Shown: positions 58,405 to 64,000 of the stretch, in pieces
Numbering within the stretch: position 1 is the first letter of the stretch
Layout: every line of letters starts with the position of its first letter
NCBI RefSeq assembly: GCF_009208105.1
Contig: NZ_WFKL01000001.1
Span: 2,170,001-2,234,000, forward strand
Direction of reading: 5' to 3'
Source: Rouxiella sp. S1S-2
GTDB lineage: Bacteria > Pseudomonadota > Gammaproteobacteria > Enterobacterales > Enterobacteriaceae
DNA length: 64,000 bases
Notes under the pieces: generated by a model
Database searches by the model: none
What the model saw: only the letters and a program-made list of their open reading frames with translations
What the model was told of the DNA's origin: nothing
Made by a program: the position numbers and the translations under genes

Positions 58405-58418
58405 TCAATCATGATTGA
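58405..58418. promoter_or_regulatory. 14-bp palindromic operator between divergent sugar-acid arms
   Basis: TCAATCATGATTGA is a perfect palindrome lying 50 bp before the kinase start and about 130 bp before the Fe-ADH start. TTGAAGTTG is repeated nearby (58370-58378 and 58385-58393). The DeoR-type regulator at 60824 is the likely ligand. Confidence 0.55.
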
Positions 58419-58468
58419 ATATAATCATATCCAGCAAATAAACCTGACTTTATCATCACGGAGCCATG

Positions 58469-59815
58469 ATGGCCGAAACAGTGACAACCACAGACCCTCG
58501 AGCGCCAGTGCAAATTCTGGTGATCGCCGATGACTTTACTGGAGCGAACGACACCGGGGTGGCATTGGTTGAGCATGGGATGGCCGTTTGCGTGCGATTT
58601 GATCTGACCCATTGCACAAAGAGTGAAGGGGATAGACGGGCATCAATTTATAGCACCGACAGCCGCGCATTAAACGCTACTGAGGCGGCACAAAGCGTGA
58701 GAAGGGTTATTCAGGCTGCTTTGCCGACATTTTCAAGCCGCCGCTGGGTGTTCAAAAAAATGGATTCTACGCTTCGTGGCAACCCCGGGGCAGAAACAGA
58801 AGCTGCCCTGATGGCGCTTGATTGCCCGCTGGCAATTGTTGCCACCGCGGTGCCTGACTTGGGCCGCGTGGTGATAGAAGGACTCTGTTATGTCAATGGT
58901 TGCCTGCTCACAGACACCGAATTTGGTACCGACCCCAAAACGCCGGTGAACACGGCAAGCGTGGGCAAGCGCCTCGCAGAACAAACGGCACTGCGCCAGC
59001 ATCATGTTTCACTTCACGCGCTTCGTGCCAATGACTTTCAGACCCAACTTACCGCGCTGGTGGATGCGGGTATTCGCATTGTGATTGCTGACAGCCAAAC
59101 GTCAGAAGACTTGGCGCGTCTTGTCCAGGCTGCCGAGACTTTGCCATTCAGACCGCTGCTGGTTGGCGCATCCGGATTAAGTCAGGCGTTGGCCAGCCAT
59201 TGTTTGAGCGGAATTAAGACGTCCACCCCCTTTGAGGTGCGCAGGCCAGCTCCCGTGCTGGCCGTAGTCGGCTCAATGAGTGAAGCGGCTGCGGGACAGA
59301 TTGCTTTTGCTTTGCAGCACCGTTCGGCCGCGCTCATTAATATTGACGTGCTTATGCTCTTTACAGATAGAGCAACACAGTGGCTGACCCAACTCTCGAC
59401 GCAGATTTGCAGCGCAATCGAGAAGGGAAAGCACTGCATTGTCAGTACTTGTCAAAACACAGATCAGAGGCAGTACGTTGCTCAATTTTGCCAGCAAAAT
59501 CAAATCAGCCGCCAGCACATGGGGAACAGCATTGCCACGTTTATCGGGCAGCTAATTCAACACGTTTTTCAGAAAATTGAAACACGACCGGGCGGCGTTT
59601 ATTTGTCCGGCGGTGACATCGCCCTGGCCGTTGCGCGCGCACTGGGTGCTACAGGGTTTGAGATTAAAGGCCAGATAGCGGGCTGCGTTCCTTGGGGATA
59701 TCTGCAAGAGAGTCAGATTGAATGTCTCCCCGTGCTGACCAAAGCGGGCGGATTCGGCCATGAAAATACACTACTTGAAGTTTTACGCTTTATTGAGGAG
59801 AAGTTGAGTGAATAA
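58469..59815 (+). CDS. Four-carbon acid sugar kinase (OtnK/DtnK, DUF1537 family)
   Basis: A 448-residue kinase of the DUF1537/YgbK family. The N-terminal substrate domain has VIADDFTGANDTGVAL (about 17-32) and KKMDSTLRGNPG. The C-terminal nucleotide domain contains GVYLSGGDIALAVARALG and the terminal TKAGGFGHENTL. Characterised members phosphorylate D-threonate, L-erythronate/D-erythronate or 3-oxo-tetronates at O4. Paired with PdxA2 directly downstream (8-bp overlap), it most resembles the D-threonate route ending in dihydroxyacetone phosphate. ATG at 58469 is favoured over 58466 because GGAG lies 5 nt upstream. Confidence 0.9.
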   Translation: MAETVTTTDPRAPVQILVIADDFTGANDTGVALVEHGMAVCVRFDLTHCTKSEGDRRASIYSTDSRALNATEAAQSVRRVIQAALPTFSSRRWVFKKMDSTLRGNPGAETEAALMALDCPLAIVATAVPDLGRVVIEGLCYVNGCLLTDTEFGTDPKTPVNTASVGKRLAEQTALRQHHVSLHALRANDFQTQLTALVDAGIRIVIADSQTSEDLARLVQAAETLPFRPLLVGASGLSQALASHCLSGIKTSTPFEVRRPAPVLAVVGSMSEAAAGQIAFALQHRSAALINIDVLMLFTDRATQWLTQLSTQICSAIEKGKHCIVSTCQNTDQRQYVAQFCQQNQISRQHMGNSIATFIGQLIQHVFQKIETRPGGVYLSGGDIALAVARALGATGFEIKGQIAGCVPWGYLQESQIECLPVLTKAGGFGHENTLLEVLRFIEEKLSE

Positions 59816-60788
59816 AATTATTGCAGTAACTATGGGCGATCCTGCTGGTATTGGCCCGGAAATCATTCTTAAAGCGCTAGCTGAAGGTGAGTTGTCTGGT
59901 ACAAAAGCGGTCGTGGTCGGTTGTGCCGCTACATTTCGCCGTATCCTCGCATTGGGGATAACCCCGGCGGCTGAGTTGCGAGTCATTAATGACGTTTCAC
60001 AGGCACATTTTGCGCCGGGCGTCATCAATGTCATTGATGAGCCACTGGCCCATCCCGATGCGCTAGTGCCTGGAAAAGTGCAGAAAGAGGCGGGAGATTT
60101 AGCATACCGCTGTGTGAAACGCGCAACAGAGCTGGCCATGGCCGGACAAGTTCAAGGGGTTGCGACTGCACCACTAAACAAAGAAGCCTTGCATTCTGCC
60201 GGGCATATTTATCCGGGGCATACAGAATTACTGGCGAAACTGACTCACAGTCGTGACTACGCCATGGTGCTTTTTACTGAAAAACTCAAAGTTATCCATG
60301 TGACGACTCATATTGCACTGCGCAAGTTCCTCGATACGTTGAATCAAGACCGCGTCGAAACGGTTATTCAAATGGCGGACACTTTCCTGCGTCGTGTTGG
60401 CTATGATAATCCACGCATTGCCGTAGCCGGTGTGAATCCCCATGCCGGTGAAAATGGCCTGTTTGGTGATGAAGAAATCAAGATTGTTGGGCCATCTGTC
60501 GAAAAAATGAAAGCTCAAGGTCTTAACGTCGTTGGCCCATGCCCACCGGATACCGTGTTCCTTCAAACCTATGAAGGCATGTACGACATTGTGGTGGCAA
60601 TGTATCATGACCAGGGACATATCCCTTTGAAGCTCATGGGATTTTATGACGGTGTAAACATTACCGCCGGATTGCCGTTCATCCGAACATCAGCAGATCA
60701 TGGCACTGCGTTTGATATTGCGTGGACAGGAAAAGCCAAGTCTGAGAGCATGGCGATATCAATTCAGTTAGCCGTTCAACTGGCGTAA
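59808..60788 (+). CDS. pdxA2: PdxA2-type 4-phospho-D-threonate dehydrogenase
   Basis: A 326-residue PdxA-family oxidative decarboxylase. [16 protein letters not shown] is at about 9-24, the metal/substrate His lies in [11 protein letters not shown], and [18 protein letters not shown] and the late [12 protein letters not shown] are PdxA hallmarks. PdxA2 proteins next to a DUF1537 kinase oxidise and decarboxylate 4-phospho-D-threonate (or -erythronate) to dihydroxyacetone phosphate. The start is GTG with GAGGAG 7 nt upstream, overlapping the kinase stop. Not the vitamin B6 PdxA, which lies in another context in enterobacteria. Confidence 0.92.
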   Translation: MNKIIAVTMGDPAGIGPEIILKALAEGELSGTKAVVVGCAATFRRILALGITPAAELRVINDVSQAHFAPGVINVIDEPLAHPDALVPGKVQKEAGDLAYRCVKRATELAMAGQVQGVATAPLNKEALHSAGHIYPGHTELLAKLTHSRDYAMVLFTEKLKVIHVTTHIALRKFLDTLNQDRVETVIQMADTFLRRVGYDNPRIAVAGVNPHAGENGLFGDEEIKIVGPSVEKMKAQGLNVVGPCPPDTVFLQTYEGMYDIVVAMYHDQGHIPLKLMGFYDGVNITAGLPFIRTSADHGTAFDIAWTGKAKSESMAISIQLAVQLA

Positions 60789-60823
60789 TCCTACGTCAGC
60801 AGCGCAGGGAAAAAGGAATCACG

Positions 60824-61582
60824 TTGACCGGACAAAGCCGCCTCGATCAGATTATGGATTTTCTGAAAAGTCATAACCTGGTCACCGTTGAACAGCTGGT
60901 TGCCGCTATTTCGGCATCCCCGGCAACCATTCGCCGCGACCTGATAAAATTGGATGAACAGGGCGTAATCAGCCGCAGCCACGGCGGGGTTACGCTTAAC
61001 CGCTTTATCCCCAACCAGCCAACCACCAATGAGAAACTCCAGCTAAGCCTGCAAGAAAAGCAGGTTATCGCCGAAGTCGCGGCATCGATGGTAAAACCGG
61101 GTGATGCCGTCGTGCTAGACGCGGGAACAACCATGCTTGAACTTGCCCGCAACTTGACACATTTTCCACTAAGGGTGATCACCGCAGATTTGCGGATCGC
61201 GCTGTTTTTATCCGAGTTCAAACAAATTGAAGTAACTATCATAGGTGGGCGCATAGACGACAGCAGTCAGTCCTGCGTGGGTGAACATGGGAGAAAGTTG
61301 CTAAGAAGCATGTATCCGGATATCGCGTTTATCAGCTGTAATTCGTGGAGCCTGGACAAAGGCATCACCACACCCACAGAAGAAAAAGCGGGGCTAAAGC
61401 AGGATCTGGCAAAAAATGCTCGTCGTCGTGTCTTGCTGGCAGATAGCAGTAAATACGGCGCATACTCATTATTTTGCGTCTCTCAGCTGACTGAAATGAC
61501 CGACATAATTACCGATAAAGGGTTGAATACAGATATCCGTCAATTATTAGATGAGCAACCCTTTAATCTGACATTGGCCTGA
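60824..61582 (+). CDS. DeoR family transcriptional regulator
   Basis: A 252-residue DeoR-type repressor. The HTH is at about residues 20-40 ([20 protein letters not shown]), followed by the effector domain with [29 protein letters not shown] and the C-terminal [16 protein letters not shown]. The start codon is TTG, with AAAGGA 6-8 nt upstream. It ends the plus-strand arm (kinase, PdxA2, regulator) and resembles YgbI, which accompanies YgbK-type kinases. The palindrome at 58405 between the two arms is the candidate operator, so it may coordinate both. Confidence 0.92.
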   Translation: MTGQSRLDQIMDFLKSHNLVTVEQLVAAISASPATIRRDLIKLDEQGVISRSHGGVTLNRFIPNQPTTNEKLQLSLQEKQVIAEVAASMVKPGDAVVLDAGTTMLELARNLTHFPLRVITADLRIALFLSEFKQIEVTIIGGRIDDSSQSCVGEHGRKLLRSMYPDIAFISCNSWSLDKGITTPTEEKAGLKQDLAKNARRRVLLADSSKYGAYSLFCVSQLTEMTDIITDKGLNTDIRQLLDEQPFNLTLA

Positions 61583-61620
61583 ATACGATAAAGTATTGTC
61601 ATTGATATGACGCTACCCTA

Positions 61621-62052
61621 TTAGCCTAAACCATCCTGAGCGGGTAAAGTTTCATCATTGAAAGCGGTGATCTGATGAACACTAAAAACATCCTTCAGTG
61701 AGAGCAGCTCCGCCTCATGGAGCGCCGCTAATCGAGATAAGCGAAGTTTGCCTTCCTCCAGTAAATGAACTTCAACACGTCGGCGATCGGTCGTACTTTT
61801 TTTTCTCTCAATAAGTCCCAGGAGTTCACAACGAGTCAGCAAAGCAACGGTGCCATGATGTTTCATTTGTAAACGCTCGGCAATCTCCCCTACGGTAGCC
61901 CAGCTTCTTCCCGGAAATCCCTCAACGTGCAACATCAGAAGATACTGCAAGGGGGTAAGCTCTTCTTTTTTAGCCACTTCCTCACTGAAATGTAAAAATC
62001 TCCGCAGTTGATAGCGAAATTCGGAAAGGGCTTCGTATTGACTTTTTTTCAT
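61621..62052 (-). CDS. MarR family transcriptional regulator
   Basis: A 143-residue MarR-type winged-helix protein. EELTPLQYLLMLHVEGFPG, then VGEIAERLQMKHHGTVALLTRCELLGLIERKKS form the HTH and wing, with the DRRRVEVHL beta-hairpin. The frame is open 34 codons upstream across the dyad at 62089, but the ATG at 62052 follows AGGT and begins the natural first helix. It is divergent from the ClC gene (62359). The long dyad just upstream is probably its autoregulatory site. Ligand unknown. Confidence 0.9.
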   Translation of the reverse strand: MKKSQYEALSEFRYQLRRFLHFSEEVAKKEELTPLQYLLMLHVEGFPGRSWATVGEIAERLQMKHHGTVALLTRCELLGLIERKKSTTDRRRVEVHLLEEGKLRLSRLAALHEAELLSLKDVFSVHQITAFNDETLPAQDGLG

Positions 62053-62358
62053 ATTCTGACCTGTAAATCGAAAATAATTAGGGTTGAAACACACCTTATA
62101 TATATCATAACATGATGTATATAAGGTGTGTCTGACCTTCGAGTTATGACTCATCCGTAAAGAAGTTTGTTAATCGGTGTGCTCATTTCTGTTCCGAAGG
62201 CTCAACCAGGGGCTGTCGAAAAGGGCGTTCCAATGGACATTTTGAGGCTGGCGGAAACGTGAACTTAATCACAAAAAATGATGACCACTTGACCCAATTT
62301 TCCTATGCAAAAAAACCGGTATCTCAAGCCAGAACTCTCTTCATAAGGCATTTTTTAA
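62053..62358. other. Divergent intergenic region between MarR and ClC genes
   Basis: A 306-bp region without a gene. It contains the 43-bp dyad at 62089-62131. The rest (62132-62358) shows no clear promoter, repeat or frame that I can support; the ClC gene is preceded by AAGG about 9 nt from its ATG. Confidence 0.7.
62089..62131. promoter_or_regulatory. 43-bp imperfect palindrome upstream of marR
   Basis: Arms ACACACCTTATATA (62089-62102) and TATATAAGGTGTGT (62118-62131) are perfect complements. Inside them ATCAT (62104-62108) pairs with ATGAT (62112-62116) around AAC, leaving only one mismatched pair. It begins 36 bp upstream of the marR start. It may be a MarR operator or a transcript hairpin. 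Confidence 0.65.
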
Positions 62359-64000
62359 ATGTTGAAAAACAATAATCCAATGGACCCGTTGCACGGCTCG
62401 ATTCCAATTTCGCCTTCGCTAGAAGTTTCCCTTATTAATGCCCATATGGCAAAAAAGTCTCAACCGTTGACCCGACGTGTGCTCTGGATTGGAGCCCTTA
62501 GTCTCGTTTTAGGGGGAGTATCAGCCATCGTCGCTAATTTATTAGTTCGATTAATAGGATTAGTGACAAATTTCAGTTTTTTTGGTCGCATATCTACCGA
62601 ATTCAGCAGCCCAACAAATAATCAACTTGGCTTGTGGGTCATCGTGGTACCTGTTATTGGCGGTCTGTTTGTGGGTGCTATGGCAAAGTGGGGATCGAAA
62701 GCAATCCGTGGACATGGCATTCCGGAAGCGATGGAACAGGTTCTAATAAATGAAAGCCGTATTCCAGCACGCATGACTTGGTTAAAACCAATATCCTCGG
62801 CCATTGTTATTGGCACCGGTGGCCCTTTCGGCGCAGAAGGTCCTATTATTGCTACCGGTGGAGCATTGGGTTCTCTAATGGGGCAGCTTATAAAGGTTAC
62901 CACCGACGAACGTAAAACATTACTTGCCGCCGGAGCCGCTGCGGGTATGGCCGCTATCTTTGCTGCGCCCATTTCAGCGATATTATTGGCTATTGAACTT
63001 CTCCTGTTTGAGCGTCGTGCTCGCTCGCTAATACCTGTTGCTCTTGCTGTCGTTACCGCGACAAGCGTGCGCTATGCCCTGGAAGGCAGCACACCTATAT
63101 TTGCCATGTCCTCGATTGCCATTCCTGGCATCATCGCACTGATTATCTATACCATGCTAGGAGCGATACTCGGTGTGGCGGCCATCGGCGTCACAAAATT
63201 TACTTATGCGGTAGAGGATTTTTTCGAGAAATTACCGATTCACTGGGTGTTTTGGCCGGCGATTGGCGGATTGGTTATCGGCGTAGTGGGTTTCATAGAA
63301 CCGCAAACATTAGGGGTGGGTTATAACAACATAGCCACTCTCCTGAATGGCAATATGGCTCTTAATGCTATGATTGCGTTGTGTTTTTTTAAATTTTTAT
63401 CGTGGTCTATCGCGTTAGGAAGTGGTACGTCCGGAGGTACACTGGCACCGTTATTTATGGTAGGTGGCGCGCTAGGTGGAATAATAGGGACGGTATTGTC
63501 AGTGCATTTTCCCGAATTTGGTGTTGATCCACGTATCGCTGCGCTTGTAGGTATGGCTGCGTTGTTTGCAGGAGCATCCCGCGCTTTTATGACCTCGGTA
63601 ATTTTTGCATTTGAAACAACTCAGCAGCCTCACGGCCTTCTTCCGCTATTATCCGGATGTGCAGCAGCTTATCTGGTATCAGGCCTGATGATGCGCCAAA
63701 CCATCATGACGGAAAAGATTCATCGCCGTGGCGTAAGAGTTCCTGCTGATTATGGAAGTGATTACCTGGATCTCATCCCGGTAGGCGCAATTTGTAGCCG
63801 CAATGTTATTGTTCTCGAGGCCGCTCAGTCTTTGATTGAGGTGAGAAAATGGTTAGAACAAGATACAGAGCAGGCTCGTCATCAAGGTTTTCCCGTTCGT
63901 AAAGGTGAGCATATTGTGGGTATTGTGACTCGCAAGGATTTGGCTAATATTAATCTTCGGGATAATTTGACTATTCGGGATTGTATTAATCGTCCGCCAC
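62359..64000 (+). CDS. ClC-family chloride channel/transporter with CBS domain, 3' end cut
   Basis: The frame opens at the ATG at 62359 and runs about 547 codons to the window edge without a stop. It encodes a ClC protein. Filter motifs are visible: GTGGPFGAEGPI (gating Glu equivalent within GAEGP) and SGTSGGTLAPLFMVGGALGG. MAAIFAAPISAILLAIELL lies between. After the membrane part (ending near residue 450) a cytoplasmic region contains a CBS-like segment (VGAICSRNVIVLEAAQSL and FPVRKGEHIVGIVTRKDL). It moves chloride or another anion across the membrane. Clear Arg/Lys of the bacterial GREGP form is Ala here. Divergent from marR. Confidence 0.9.
   Translation, partial: MLKNNNPMDPLHGSIPISPSLEVSLINAHMAKKSQPLTRRVLWIGALSLVLGGVSAIVANLLVRLIGLVTNFSFFGRISTEFSSPTNNQLGLWVIVVPVIGGLFVGAMAKWGSKAIRGHGIPEAMEQVLINESRIPARMTWLKPISSAIVIGTGGPFGAEGPIIATGGALGSLMGQLIKVTTDERKTLLAAGAAAGMAAIFAAPISAILLAIELLLFERRARSLIPVALAVVTATSVRYALEGSTPIFAMSSIAIPGIIALIIYTMLGAILGVAAIGVTKFTYAVEDFFEKLPIHWVFWPAIGGLVIGVVGFIEPQTLGVGYNNIATLLNGNMALNAMIALCFFKFLSWSIALGSGTSGGTLAPLFMVGGALGGIIGTVLSVHFPEFGVDPRIAALVGMAALFAGASRAFMTSVIFAFETTQQPHGLLPLLSGCAAAYLVSGLMMRQTIMTEKIHRRGVRVPADYGSDYLDLIPVGAICSRNVIVLEAAQSLIEVRKWLEQDTEQARHQGFPVRKGEHIVGIVTRKDLANINLRDNLTIRDCINRPP

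Noticed and set aside
62200..62240. GGGGCTGTCGAAAA-like segment recalling an IS terminal repeat
   Set aside because: No second end, transposase remnant or target duplication was seen nearby.

Overview
The window looks like accessory chromosome of a gammaproteobacterium of the order Enterobacterales. The basis is close protein resemblance, recalled rather than searched, to enterobacterial YddG, LacY, MelA, ArsRBC and BglF/BglG families, the moderate G+C, and Shine-Dalgarno-led genes in short operons beside divergent regulators. A Yersiniaceae-type genus (Rahnella, Serratia, Ewingella, Rouxiella) is my guess; no rRNA, tRNA or core marker fixes it. I see no prophage, intact IS, CRISPR array, tRNA or rRNA. 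Both edges cut genes: an AraC regulator on the left and a ClC channel with CBS domain on the right.

Layout. 1-8451: small catabolic and export units, mostly enzyme or transporter plus a divergent regulator (AraC/SDR, Lrp/EamA, nitrilase/LysR), with HAD, YddG, GNAT and DUF4385 genes. 8511-14157: an alditol-type PTS operon (IIA, IIB, IIC, RPE-family epimerase, GatD-like dehydrogenase, SorC regulator, HxlB-like isomerase), ended by a terminator. 14158-15284: a gene-free stretch full of inverted repeats. 15285-19968: a four-gene archaic (Csu/SCPU-type) chaperone-usher pilus operon. 19995-23666: an alpha-galactoside unit (LacY-type permease, GH4 alpha-galactosidase, divergent AraC). 23863-24920: a medium-chain oxidoreductase and terminator.

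25084-33578 is the most interesting region. It is a tightly coupled seven-gene operon that reads as a small-molecule biosynthetic cluster with no PKS or NRPS module and no carrier protein: 5-aminolevulinate-synthase-like enzyme, TauD-type dioxygenase, KAS III-like acyltransferase with an apparent Cys-His-Asp triad, ATP-grasp ligase, PaaK-type adenylating enzyme with an unassigned N-terminal half, class V aminotransferase and an MFS exporter. An M20 amidohydrolase and a 14-TM-type MFS pump (33864-36544) follow on the same strand and may belong. The inferred product is a small amide- or peptide-like compound carrying an aminolevulinate-type unit. No characterised cluster with this combination comes to mind.

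36727-45465: DoxX/LysR, a polar amino acid ABC transporter running into a convergent PatB-type C-S lyase, an SDR remnant and two aldo/keto reductases. 45561-47847: arsRBC with two ArsR-box-like dyads. 47849-52102: a bgl operon (bglF-bglB-bglG) with a recognisable RAT/terminator leader. 52216-61582: two divergent arms around a palindromic operator that together look like a sugar-acid pathway. The minus arm holds Fe-alcohol dehydrogenase, pyruvate-aldolase-family lyase, sodium symporter, cytoplasmic BNR protein, YhcH-family protein and SDR. The plus arm holds a four-carbon acid sugar kinase, PdxA2 and a DeoR regulator. 61621-64000: MarR with a 43-bp dyad, then the partial ClC gene.
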